This document shows positions 36,176-46,168 of a stretch of DNA of 64,000 bases, piece by piece. The stretch comes from Streptococcus pantholopis (GTDB lineage Bacteria; Bacillota; Bacilli; Lactobacillales; Streptococcaceae), in NCBI RefSeq assembly GCF_001642085.1, contig NZ_CP014699.1, positions 1,116,001 through 1,180,000 on the forward strand, given 5' to 3'. Position numbers and translations under genes: made by a program. The notes below the pieces were generated by a model. It searched no databases and was not told the DNA's origin. It was given only the letters and a program-made list of their open reading frames with translations. How positions within the stretch are numbered: the stretch's first letter is position 1; every line of letters begins with the position of its first letter.

Positions 36176-36313
36176 TTAGTTTTTCGATTCTTTATTGTCT
36201 TGTTCTTCTGTTAGTTTTGGCCCTGTTTCGATAAAACAGCCTTCTAATCCGCAGGTTAGACTGGCATCTTGCTGGCCGTACGATTCAAAAAGGTTTGGTT
36301 TTTTCTCTGTCAT
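36176..36313 (-). CDS. Small CGLEGC peptide, partner of the DsbA-like protein
   Basis: A 45-residue frame (MTEKKPNLFESYGQQDASL, then TCGLEGCFIETG and an acidic, lysine-rich tail). It starts 13 bases after the DsbA-like stop with an ideal AAGGAGA site and ends before the terminator. The CGLEGC motif equals the CGPEGC tail fused to the DsbA-like protein at 27721. It therefore looks like a detached redox tail or substrate of the neighbouring protein. No homologue known to me. Confidence 0.65.
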   Translation of the reverse strand: MTEKKPNLFESYGQQDASLTCGLEGCFIETGPKLTEEQDNKESKN

Positions 36314-36325
36314 ATATCAGTCTCC

Positions 36326-36973
36326 TTATTGCTTTTCTTCAGTCTGAATATGTTTCAAAGCAGCGAGCAGATAGTCAAAAGGCTGGGCGCCTGAAACAGC
36401 ATACTGCTGATTAATAACAAAGAACGGTGCTCCTTGTACACCGGACTGCTGCGCTTGCAGAATATCTGCCATAACAGCCTTTTCGTAATCATTGCTGTTC
36501 AAAACGGCCTGCACTTCTTTAGTCGGTAAGCCTGTTTCAGCAACTGCATTTAGTAAAACTTCATAGTCTGCAATTGACCTTCCATCCTCAAAGTAAACTT
36601 TATAAAGACGGTTAATCAGCTGGCTGACAGCAGCTTTGTCTTTTTTGTCCTGAGTCCATTTAATCAAGCGGTGAGCAGCCATTGTATTTGTTGGCACCGC
36701 ATTAGCTGTATCCATACTAAGCTTTTCTTCTGCAGCCATAGCTTCTATCTGCGACAGTTGCTGTTTAGCCTGCTCCTGGCTCATCCCATGGCTGGCAGCA
36801 AACTGTGTCAGCATTGTTTCATCTGTTTCTTGCGGTGCATAAGGATTAAGCTGGTAAGCTTTCATTTCTAAATTTTCGGGATCTAAACCAAGCTCTGCCA
36901 TCGCCCGTTTCATACGTACTGACCCGATATAGCAAAATGGGCAGGCGATATCTGACCAATAAAAGATTTCCAT
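36326..36973 (-). CDS. DsbA/FrnE-family thiol oxidoreductase
   Basis: Product of 215 residues, paralogue of the protein at 27721. Active-site-like CPFC in WSDIACPFCYIGS; cis-proline in GAPFFVINQQYAVSGAQP. Helical insertion in the middle, no signal peptide. The C-terminus stops at HIQTEEKQ and has no cysteine tail. It lies downstream of trxB and before the CGLEGC peptide, so it may be part of the thioredoxin gene group. Confidence 0.88.
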   Translation of the reverse strand: MEIFYWSDIACPFCYIGSVRMKRAMAELGLDPENLEMKAYQLNPYAPQETDETMLTQFAASHGMSQEQAKQQLSQIEAMAAEEKLSMDTANAVPTNTMAAHRLIKWTQDKKDKAAVSQLINRLYKVYFEDGRSIADYEVLLNAVAETGLPTKEVQAVLNSNDYEKAVMADILQAQQSGVQGAPFFVINQQYAVSGAQPFDYLLAALKHIQTEEKQ

Positions 36974-37092
36974 ATGTTTTCCTTTTTCTTTATAGTCCTT
37001 TTTTACAGCTCCTCAGCTGCTCTTAAAAATGGTACTTGCTGGATTTGCGTTTGGTATTAAATAGGCAGCAAGCGTCAAGCAGGCGGACACCA

Positions 37093-38013
37093 TCAAAACT
37101 GGTAGATAAATTCTGCAGCATCAAGCGCTGCAACAGCCCCGCTGCCTGCTGACGTAACAGCTTGCTGATATTTGGGATCTTGCACATCCCCAGCCGCAAA
37201 AATACCAGCTCGGCTGGTTTTAGAACTGCCAGGCTGCGTTTTAATATAACCAGCACTGTCCAAGCGGATGTAATCTTTTACAAAATCGGTATTAGGCTGA
37301 TGCCCAATAGCCACAAAGAGACCGCTTGCCTCAATTGTCTCCGTCTCCCCAGTCACAGCAGACTTAATATCCAGTCCAGTCATTCCTGTTTCGTTAGAAT
37401 GAACCTTTTCTGGTAAGTAGCCAAGCTTCCAGTGAATTTTAGGATTGGCCTTAGCACGCTTAACCATGATATCCGATGCCCGCAGCTGTTCACGGCGGTG
37501 GACAAGGATTACTTTAGAAGCAAATTTTGTCAAAAATAAAGCCTCTTCCATGGCTACATCGCCGCCGCCAACAACAATGACTTTACGATTTTTATAGAAA
37601 AAACCATCACAAGTTGCACAAGCGCTGACGCCTTTGCCGATTGTTTCATTTTCACCATCAATCCCCAGATATTTAGCAGTGGATCCCGTTGCAAGAATAA
37701 CAGTTCGAGCTTTTACCAGTTCGCCTGTATCTAAATGGAGGGTAAAAGGCGACACATCGCCTTCAATTTTTTCAACGCGGGCAAAAGTCATTTCCGTCCC
37801 AAATGATTGGGCTTGTCGGCTCATAGCTGCTACCAGCTCATTTCCATCAACCCCTTTTTCAAAACCGGGATAATTTTCCACTAAAGTGGTGGTCGTCAGC
37901 TGCCCGCCTTCAGCATAGCCTGTTATCAAACGATTTTTTAAACCAGATCGGCTGAGATAAATACCAGCAGTATAGCCTGCCGGACCAGACCCAATAATAA
38001 CAGTATCGTACAT
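37093..38013 (-). CDS. trxB: Thioredoxin reductase
   Basis: Flavoprotein of 306 residues that reduces thioredoxin with NADPH. FAD loop GSGPAGYTAGIYLSR at the N-terminus, redox pair in GVSACATCDGFFYKN (CATC), NADPH loop VVGGGDVAMEEA, and the FAD-binding GIFAAGDVQD near the end. I start at the ATG at 38013 behind AAGGAGA; the frame extends 25 codons into trxA. It begins 10 bases after trxA, one transcript. Confidence 0.93.
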   Translation of the reverse strand: MYDTVIIGSGPAGYTAGIYLSRSGLKNRLITGYAEGGQLTTTTLVENYPGFEKGVDGNELVAAMSRQAQSFGTEMTFARVEKIEGDVSPFTLHLDTGELVKARTVILATGSTAKYLGIDGENETIGKGVSACATCDGFFYKNRKVIVVGGGDVAMEEALFLTKFASKVILVHRREQLRASDIMVKRAKANPKIHWKLGYLPEKVHSNETGMTGLDIKSAVTGETETIEASGLFVAIGHQPNTDFVKDYIRLDSAGYIKTQPGSSKTSRAGIFAAGDVQDPKYQQAVTSAGSGAVAALDAAEFIYQF

Positions 38014-38023
38014 AGCAGTCTCC

Positions 38024-38335
38024 TTATAATTGATTTGAAATTTTATCTGCAAGAAGCTGCTTAGATTGGACACCAACCGCAGTGTCAACTACCTGACCAT
38101 CTTTGAATAAAATCATCGTCGGGATAGAGCGAATACCAAACTTGGCAGCAACTTCTTGTGATTCATCAACATCCACTTTTGCTATGCTTGCCTGACCTTC
38201 AAAATCTTCAGACAGCTCATCAACAATAGGTTCCAGCATACGGCAAGGAGGGCACCATGACGCACCAAAATCTACTAAGGTGACACCAGACTTAATTTCT
38301 GAAGCAAATGTTTCTGTTGTTAGTTGTTTTGTCAT
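38024..38335 (-). CDS. Thioredoxin with atypical WCPPC active site
   Basis: Product of 103 residues with the complete thioredoxin fold: LVDFGASWCPPCRMLEPIVD (active site at about 27-31), KVDVDESQEVAAKFGIRSIP with the cis-proline, TMILFKDGQ. The loop is CPPC, not the CGPC of housekeeping thioredoxins, which should shift its redox potential. The second of two ATGs (38335) has proper spacing from GGAGG. It is between an ArsR-rhodanese regulator and trxB, so it may serve a special thiol or persulfide pathway. Confidence 0.9.
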   Translation of the reverse strand: MTKQLTTETFASEIKSGVTLVDFGASWCPPCRMLEPIVDELSEDFEGQASIAKVDVDESQEVAAKFGIRSIPTMILFKDGQVVDTAVGVQSKQLLADKISNQL

Positions 38336-38351
38336 ATCCATTCCTCCATCT

Positions 38352-38425
38352 ATTCAATGATTTGATTGAATTCTACTCCCAAAAAAAGAGAAAGTCTAAT
38401 CAACTATTTAATTGAATAATTAAAT
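38352..38425. promoter_or_regulatory. Operator-like repeats upstream of trxA
   Basis: ATTCAATGATTTGATTGAAT (38352-38371, 7-bp arms) and ATTTAATT-GAAT-AATTAAAT (38406-38425, perfect 8-bp arms). ACTATTTAATTGAAT at 38403-38417 recurs inverted at 39146-39160 before the ArsR-like gene. Shared sites point to control of both by that regulator. Confidence 0.55.
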
Positions 38426-38476
38426 TATAGCATTTCCAAAGATAAAAGCAAGTTTTTTGCTCAAGATACTTGAGAA

Positions 38477-39127
38477 TTAATACTCAGACCATTTCCAGTC
38501 AATATAACTGCTGTTAAGACTGTAGGCCCTATAGCCTAAATCCTGCAGTTCTTTAGCAGCCAGATTGGCGTTAGCACAGAAACGGCCGCGGCAGTACACA
38601 ATAATTTCTTTTTCCATGGGTAATTGCGTTTTTTGGCTGCTGAAATCTGATATAGGCAAATTGACTGCTCTTGGGAGGTGACCGACTTGATACTCATCTT
38701 CTGGACGCAAATCAAGAAGCATAACATCCTGAGACTTTGATTTCATTAAAGCAGCAGATAAATCCAACAGCGGGATACCATCAGCTTGGTCGTGCTCAGT
38801 CTCAATTTGTTTAATTTCTGCCCTTTCCTCTTGCCCGATATCACGCAGCAGCAGGACTAACTGAGCTACAGCATCAGAAGATAGAGCATAGATGATAAAG
38901 TTTCCTGAGCGCTGCGTTTTGACTAGGCAGGTTTCTTTTAAAATTTGCAGATGTCGTGATGTATTGGCAACACTCATCCCCGTTTCATTAGCAATAACCT
39001 CCACTGTTTTTGGGGCATGCATCAATAGACTTAGAATTTCAATACGCTTCTCATTGCTAAGCCCTTTTCCCATTTTAGCTAATTCTCCATAAAGGCTGTT
39101 TTTATAGTGTGAAACACGATCTTCCAT
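38477..39127 (-). CDS. ArsR-type regulator fused to a rhodanese domain
   Basis: Product of 216 residues. N-terminal winged helix (LSNEKRIEILSLLMHAPKTV, NETGMSVANTSRHLQILKET). C-terminal rhodanese domain (MLLDLRPEDEYQVGHLPRAV) with active-site loop VYCRGRFCANAN, whose first cysteine can carry a persulfide. The fusion suggests a sulfur-responsive sensor. Start at 39127 chosen by spacing from AAGGAGG. Divergence is absent: it lies upstream of trxA-trxB in the same direction with its own 136-base gap, and shares an operator-like motif with trxA. Confidence 0.9.
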   Translation of the reverse strand: MEDRVSHYKNSLYGELAKMGKGLSNEKRIEILSLLMHAPKTVEVIANETGMSVANTSRHLQILKETCLVKTQRSGNFIIYALSSDAVAQLVLLLRDIGQEERAEIKQIETEHDQADGIPLLDLSAALMKSKSQDVMLLDLRPEDEYQVGHLPRAVNLPISDFSSQKTQLPMEKEIIVYCRGRFCANANLAAKELQDLGYRAYSLNSSYIDWKWSEY

Positions 39128-39510
39128 ATTCATCCTCCTTCTACCATTCAATTAAATAGTAAAATTCTTAATAGGAAAAGTCAACTATTTCATCTTGAAA
39201 TTCCCATCTAATCTTAAAGTACAGCCTTCTGCTTATAACTAAAAAAGCTTGGAGTTTTTAGGCTCCAAACATACTGTGTATTGCTTTACGAAATAAAATA
39301 CAAACTGCTTTCGTGCAGTCCTTGATACTAACACCTTTATTCCAACTGTCTGTTAGGATGGGCTTAACAAAAGCAAGCCAGGGTTTGAATAAAGACAATC
39401 CTCAGTAAAAAGCTGATAAAAAGATAGCCTCGTTTTTTGGTTCTGCTGATGACGGATTCCAAAAAGCATTATTTTAGGTCTAAACCAAACCAGACTGCTT
39501 TTTTGTCTCT
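39128..39510. promoter_or_regulatory. Gap upstream of the ArsR-rhodanese gene
   Basis: Contains ATTCAATTAAATAGT (39146-39160), the motif shared with the trxA upstream region, and a small hairpin TTGGAG/CTCCAA (39249-39268). No gene seen in 383 bases. Confidence 0.45.
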
Positions 39511-40137
39511 TTAATCAAACTGGTAAAGCTGAGGATACTGATCGCACTTGGGATTTTTTGGATGACAGATGTTACGGCCAAAAAGAATCATGGCCTGATG
39601 GGCAGGAAGCCATAGTTCAGGCGGCAAAACATCTGTCACGCGCTTTTCAATTTCTAAGGGCGTAGCCGACTGCCTGACAATCTTATGGTGCTTGCAGATT
39701 CTGGAAACATGAGTATCTACTGCAAAAGCCGGGATACCAAAACCTACTGATAAAACGACATTAGCAGTTTTCCGGCCAATACCGGGTAAACTTTCCAGCT
39801 CTAATCTGGTCTTGGGAACCTGTCCGTCGAAACGCTCTAAAAGCTGAACGGACAGTTCATGCATAAATCTGGCCTTATTGCGGTACAGCCCCAGTTTAGA
39901 AATATACGGTTCAATGTCAGCTGGTCTGGTTTCGGCTGCTTCTTTAGGGCTTGGAAAACGCTCAAAAAGAGCCGGAGTCGCCTTATTGACTGCAGCATCT
40001 GTTGTCTGAGCCGACAGCATTACTGCTATCAAGAGCTCGTAGTGATTGCGGAAATCCAAACTGGGCTTGGCGTCTGGAAAAAGGGCAATAATCTCTTCGA
40101 TGACATGACGCGCTCTTTTCTTGGATAACAAATCCAT
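39511..40137 (-). CDS. nth: Endonuclease III, incomplete iron-sulfur ligand set
   Basis: DNA glycosylase/AP lyase for oxidised pyrimidines, 208 residues. Helix-hairpin-helix LESLPGIGRKTANVVLSVGF with catalytic lysine, and catalytic aspartate in AVDTHVSRI. The C-terminal cluster region reads NICHPKNPKCDQYPQLYQFD: the first two cysteines (C-x6-C) are present, but the third is replaced (QY) and the fourth is absent as the chain ends. A [4Fe-4S] cluster of the usual kind therefore cannot form. Start at 40137 behind GGAGGGG. Confidence 0.9.
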   Translation of the reverse strand: MDLLSKKRARHVIEEIIALFPDAKPSLDFRNHYELLIAVMLSAQTTDAAVNKATPALFERFPSPKEAAETRPADIEPYISKLGLYRNKARFMHELSVQLLERFDGQVPKTRLELESLPGIGRKTANVVLSVGFGIPAFAVDTHVSRICKHHKIVRQSATPLEIEKRVTDVLPPELWLPAHQAMILFGRNICHPKNPKCDQYPQLYQFD

Positions 40138-40480
40138 ATGTCCCCTCCGGTTAATGATATCTTATTATACCAAAATACTCTGATTTTGGCAGATTTAAAT
40201 GATATGCTCTCTCAATTAACGATATGCAGGAAAATGAGGATTTTTTGCATTATTTACCAATGCAAAAAGGCAAGGATACAAACTCCAAATCTGTCAAAGC
40301 CTAAAAGCCAACTAGTGAGGACGATTGATTTTTTTGAAGAAGAAAACAGTCTTTCAATTCATTTCCTAGATTAGTCAATTCTAGGAGAAGTTAATCGTAC
40401 CTTAACCATAATTTAAAACAACTCGGAAAATTGAGACGATCAACTTAACAGAACTCTAACAGTAATGATAGATCTTACTC
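40138..40480. other. Intergenic region with no recognisable feature
   Basis: AT-rich, 343 bases. A plus-strand frame of 78 codons here has no ribosome site and unprotein-like composition. I see no gene, repeat or clear hairpin. Confidence 0.4.
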
Positions 40481-41089
40481 TTAGTCCGGCTGCTGGCCAT
40501 CATGAGCCTGCCATTTGCAGTCAGTCAGCTCCATGTTTGTGAAATAGGCTGTGAATGAAGAGTTCTCAGGCGAACAAGCATAAAGACCGAAACGGATTGT
40601 TCCGCTTCCTTTATGTAAATGGCAGACTCTCATCTGCCGGAAAACAAGACCGTCATCCGAACACTCAATGCAGTAATCGCTCTCTCTGCGGCTCAGCCTG
40701 TACCACATCGATTTCACTGAACTGTCAATTTCAGTGCTGGCCCAGTCAGAATAACCCAAATTTGTCACAACACTTCCTAAATGCTGAAAATCAGCATTCT
40801 CATATTCAACTGAACCTTTCAACCAATTCTCAGCATCCAGATAAAGGACAATTCCGCACTGATCAAAACGTGTATGACTGCTGGAAAAATCTGTTTTTAC
40901 TGTAAACGAAAAAAAGGGCTCATTGCTTTCCATCTGCAAAACAGGGGCATTGTCATTAACAAAATGATAGTAAGTTTTTTGCCATAAATCCGTATGAGGT
41001 GCGGTCGTGATAGAGATGCAGTCATCCGCAATTGAAAATTCTTCAGGCTGACGCGTCCACTTTAAATCCTGACTGTTAAATGCTTTCAT
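40481..41089 (-). CDS. DUF1349-domain protein (concanavalin-like fold)
   Basis: Product of 202 residues, soluble, no signal. The pattern TDLWQKTYYHFVNDNAPVL, FDQCGIVLYLDAENWLKGSV, FGLYACSPENSSFTAYFTNM is that of DUF1349 proteins, which have a concanavalin-like beta-sandwich and are suspected to bind sugars. I start at the ATG at 41089 behind AAAGGAGAA. Single gene; function unknown. Confidence 0.8.
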   Translation of the reverse strand: MKAFNSQDLKWTRQPEEFSIADDCISITTAPHTDLWQKTYYHFVNDNAPVLQMESNEPFFSFTVKTDFSSSHTRFDQCGIVLYLDAENWLKGSVEYENADFQHLGSVVTNLGYSDWASTEIDSSVKSMWYRLSRRESDYCIECSDDGLVFRQMRVCHLHKGSGTIRFGLYACSPENSSFTAYFTNMELTDCKWQAHDGQQPD

Positions 41090-41160
41090 TGCACTATTCT
41101 CCTTTTTCATCTTTTTTACATTTTATCATAAAAAATCATAAGCTTCTGCTAAAAAACAAA

Positions 41161-41186
41161 GCCCTCAGAAACTTTGATCTGAGGGC
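41161..41186 (-). terminator. Terminator of the DUF4649 gene
   Basis: GCCCTCAGA pairs with TCTGAGGGC; on the minus strand followed by TTTGTTTTTT. Confidence 0.75.
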
Positions 41187-41246
41187 TCTATTGCCTTTTA
41201 ATCCAACTTTTCAGGAAACTATCGGCTGATTCTCCAAAAGACTTAT

Positions 41247-41471
41247 TTAAACATCATCCTGCGGCAGGTTTTGCTGCTGCAAATAAAAGAAGATATCGCC
41301 ATAAGTGCCTGAATAGTTTAAATCCTGACCTTTGTAAGTCAATTTTACAATCTTATAGTAGTCTGCGATTTCTGTTGAGTTCGTCTGCTGTGACTGTTTA
41401 AACTCCTCATATGACGGATAGGAAACCGTCCTTTCCTGATTAGCTGCATCTAAATACATTATTTCAATCAT
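41247..41471 (-). CDS. Small DUF4649-type protein
   Basis: Product of 74 residues: IEIMYLDAANQERTVSYPSY, a polar helix, IVKLTYKGQDLNYSGTYGDI, FFYLQQQ. Same strand-helix-strand-helix plan as the protein at 30760 (both start I(D/E)I-Y-LD and share V-K-Y/T-x-GQxxxYxGxxGxxxxF). I start at 41471 behind GAGGAT. Short streptococcal protein of unknown role. Confidence 0.75.
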   Translation of the reverse strand: MIEIMYLDAANQERTVSYPSYEEFKQSQQTNSTEIADYYKIVKLTYKGQDLNYSGTYGDIFFYLQQQNLPQDDV

Positions 41472-42001
41472 TGAAATCCTCAATTCTATTAAGCTTTTAG
41501 CTTAAGGGGGTTACACCATTCTATCATACCTGCAAGAAAAAGCCAGTTAAACGACTTATGACTTAAATATGCAAAAGTTATGCAGGAAATGTGCGAAAGG
41601 CAGTCAATCATAAAGCTGCAGTTTTACAGTTCCCCTTTCAAACGGCATAGCTGTAGTCTTACACAATCAAGAACTGTCCTGAAATAAGTCAGTAAGGTTC
41701 TCCTGATTAGGCCTTCTGCTGGTTTTTTATAAAATTTAATAATAAAGAAAATTTGCTCAGACGCTTCAAAACGATATTTTTTATGTAATAAGCTGTTCAA
41801 AGCAACTAAAATAGGATATCATAGCTTAAGAATATCTGGCTTTCCCATCCTGAAAGTAAGGATAAGTGCGCAGAATTTTTATTTCTTAACTAGTTTTTTT
41901 ATTTGTTTTTGCAGTAAGTTTCCCCAATGCCGGAAAAACAAAATAGTTGCTCTTCTAATCTATAATTATTTTTAGTTTCTTTTGGTAGTTTTTGATTTTG
42001 G

Positions 42002-42214
42002 TTAGCTCTTGAACGTCTTGAGCTGTTTAAACGCCTTTTAGAGTATGTTATATCTGTTGGCAGCCCTGCCATCAACCAAATAATGTTAGTTTGGACTGTG
42101 GCCAGCGTTAGCAGCTGGGGCAAAGAGCATTTGAATTTGACGGCGGCTGTATTTACTTTAGCTATAATTCCTCTTTCCTTGCTTATCATCTGCTTTGCCT
42201 TCCCTTGGGACTAA
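42002..42214 (+). pseudogene. C-terminal remnant of a membrane protein
   Basis: An open stretch of 70 codons without a start, bounded upstream by an in-frame TGA: ALERLELFKRLLEYVISVGS, INQIMLVWTVASVSSW, then a clear membrane helix FTLAIIPLSLLIICFAF. A second fragment with hydrophobic codons follows after 42260. Family not recognised. Confidence 0.4.
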
Positions 42215-42423
42215 ATAGCTAAGCTGAAAGTTCAGTTATCAGACACTCAGGAAGGAAAAATTATGGGCGGATTTACTTTTTAGTGGTTTTTCTATTTAGT
42301 TTCCCTTGGTTTCAGCAATACAAGCTAAGCTGCTAATTTCATTTATCGATATTTTAGGTTGTCTATTATTTCTGTTTTTATATGCTGTTTTACCGCTTAT
42401 CTTATGCCCTCAGGCACAAAACA

Positions 42424-42459
42424 ACACCCCTATTTCCTATGAGCAGGAAATAGGGGTGT
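42424..42459 (-). terminator. Terminator after the 6-phospho-beta-glucosidase gene
   Basis: ACACCCCTATTTCCT pairs exactly with AGGAAATAGGGGTGT around six bases. Confidence 0.8.
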
Positions 42460-42474
42460 AATTGTTTAGGCTTA

Positions 42475-44292
<1,818 letters not shown>

Positions 44293-45150
44293 TTAATCAT
44301 CCGCATGGATATCATAGTTAGATAAGAGGTAGTCTTCCACACCCGGTGCGTCCGGATCGTGTGAGCCCTTGCCGGTGTCTAAGGCTCGCAGGTCTTCTAA
44401 TTCAGATGGCGTCAGTTCAAAGCCGAAAATATCCAGATTGGACTTGATACGCTCTGATTTAGTCGATTTAGGCAGCACAACGATTCCTTCTTGATTTTCA
44501 AAACGCAGGATGATCTGGCCGACATCTTTACCGTATTTTTCAGCCAGCTTCACAATTACCGGATCGGACAGCAGTTCCTTATTGCCCTGACCAAGCGGAC
44601 CCCAAGCTTCGACAACAACCTTATCTTTAGCTAAAAGATCGCGCAGTTCTTTTTGCTGCGAATAAGGGTGGAGTTCAACTTGATTGACTGCAGGCATAGT
44701 ATTGAATTTCGGAACATAGCGCTGCCAGAGTTTAGGTGTCATATTAGAAACCCCGATGGATTTGATTTTACCTGCTGCCTGTGCCTCTTCCAGAGCTTTC
44801 CAAGCCTGTTCAACTTCTCCGTAAGGCTGATGCAGCAATAGTAAGTCAATGTCATCCAATCCCAGTTTTTCTAACGAACGGTCAATGCCTTTAACCGCAG
44901 AATCATAGGCATAATCCTGCAGCCACAACTTGGTTGTCACATAAATGTCTTTTCTGGGGATACCGCTGTCGGCGATAGCCTGGCCGACCTCAGCCTCATT
45001 AAAATAGGCCTGAGCTGTATCAATATGCCTATATCCTGCTGCTAAAGCTTCCTTCACAGCCGTATAGGTTGAGCCATCTGCGGGAATCAGAAAAACCCCA
45101 AAACCGACAGCAGGGATAGTGTGCCCATCATTTAAGACTATATTTTGCAT
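44293..45150 (-). CDS. Aldo/keto reductase (2,5-diketogluconate reductase type), copy 1
   Basis: NADPH-dependent carbonyl reductase of 285 residues. AKR signature 1 GYRHIDTAQAYFNEAEVGQA, catalytic Tyr in AYFNE and Lys in VTTKLW, the DLLLLHQPYG block and the cofactor loop LPKSTKSERIKSN. Start behind GAGGG. It lies 62 bases after a paralogue, both in one direction, in a region with three AKR genes. Substrates unknown; methylglyoxal or other reactive aldehydes are likely. Confidence 0.9.
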   Translation of the reverse strand: MQNIVLNDGHTIPAVGFGVFLIPADGSTYTAVKEALAAGYRHIDTAQAYFNEAEVGQAIADSGIPRKDIYVTTKLWLQDYAYDSAVKGIDRSLEKLGLDDIDLLLLHQPYGEVEQAWKALEEAQAAGKIKSIGVSNMTPKLWQRYVPKFNTMPAVNQVELHPYSQQKELRDLLAKDKVVVEAWGPLGQGNKELLSDPVIVKLAEKYGKDVGQIILRFENQEGIVVLPKSTKSERIKSNLDIFGFELTPSELEDLRALDTGKGSHDPDAPGVEDYLLSNYDIHADD

Positions 45151-45212
45151 TTCTTACCCTCTTTTCTTGTTTAAAAATAAATAGCAATAATCACAAACAG
45201 CAAATTGCTGCA

Positions 45213-46064
45213 TTAATCATGGATTTTGACAGAGTGGAGCATTTTGATAACTGCCGGATCATAGTGATTAATAATCTCACTGTGTCCCATATCAAGCCTT
45301 GCAATTTCGGCATGATCCTCTTCCGAAAGAGTGAAGTCAAACACATCGATATTAGCTTGGATACGATCTTTATGAACAGATTTTGGCAGAACGATTACTC
45401 CTCGGTCCAAATTCCAACGCAGAGCGACCTGAGCAGCAGTTTTCCCATATTTTTCCCCGATTGCTGCCAAAACAGGGTGATTAAAAATATCGAATTTTCC
45501 TTCAGCAAAAGGACCCCAGGCTTCAAGAGCAAGGCCGTATTCTTTGGCAACGGCTAAGTCTTCATCGCGCTGAAAGAAGGGGTGAATTTCAATTTGATTG
45601 ACAGCTGGCATAATAGCAACAGTTTCACAGAAATCCACTAAACGTTCCGGATAAAAATTCGAAACACCGATTGCTTTAATTTTTCCTTCCCGATAAGCTT
45701 CTTCCAAAGCCCGCCAAGCTCCAAGATAATCGCCGACAGCCTGATGGAGCAAGTACATGTCAATATAATCAAGCCCAAGCTGATTTAAAGATGTCTGAAT
45801 CGCTTTTTTGGCGTTTTCGTAGCCAAAATCCTGAACCCATAGTTTACTGGTCACAAAAATATCTTCCCGGGGAATGCCTGATTTGCGGACAGCTTTGCCG
45901 ACCGCAGACTCATTCATGTAAGCTGCAGCCGTATCAATATGGCGATAACCTGCTGCAAGAGCAGCTGCCACAGCCTCCTCACATTGACTGAGATCAGGTA
46001 CTTGAAAAACCCCAAAACCGATTTGCGGAATAGTAAAGCCGTTATTTAAGGTTACTGTTGTCAT
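45213..46064 (-). CDS. Aldo/keto reductase, copy 2
   Basis: Product of 283 residues: GFTIPQIGFGVFQVPD start, GYRHIDTAAAYMNESAVGKA, VTSKLWVQDFGY, YIDMYLLHQAVGDYLGA, LPKSVHKDRIQAN. The tetrad Asp/Tyr/Lys/His-type residues are present (the histidine in LLHQ). GGAGG site. Divergent from a LysR gene 104 bases away, which probably controls both AKR genes. Confidence 0.9.
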   Translation of the reverse strand: MTTVTLNNGFTIPQIGFGVFQVPDLSQCEEAVAAALAAGYRHIDTAAAYMNESAVGKAVRKSGIPREDIFVTSKLWVQDFGYENAKKAIQTSLNQLGLDYIDMYLLHQAVGDYLGAWRALEEAYREGKIKAIGVSNFYPERLVDFCETVAIMPAVNQIEIHPFFQRDEDLAVAKEYGLALEAWGPFAEGKFDIFNHPVLAAIGEKYGKTAAQVALRWNLDRGVIVLPKSVHKDRIQANIDVFDFTLSEEDHAEIARLDMGHSEIINHYDPAVIKMLHSVKIHD

Positions 46065-46168
46065 ATTTTCCTCCTCCTTTTTCTTTTACCTTACTCCATT
46101 TCCTCTGAAAAGTACACTACTTTTTGCTTATTATGGTATAATTAAGGCTAATAGCAGGAGGAAAAACC

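Larger units (their letters stand above)
41472..42474. other. Gene-poor kilobase with a membrane-protein remnant
   Basis: Apart from the remnant at 42002-42214 and the terminator at 42424-42459, no gene is visible. The sequence is AT-rich with many stops in all frames. It looks like a decayed locus. Confidence 0.45.

Noticed and set aside
40138..40374. 78-codon plus-strand frame upstream of nth
   Set aside because: No ribosome site, no recognisable pattern, starts at the end of nth's own leader.
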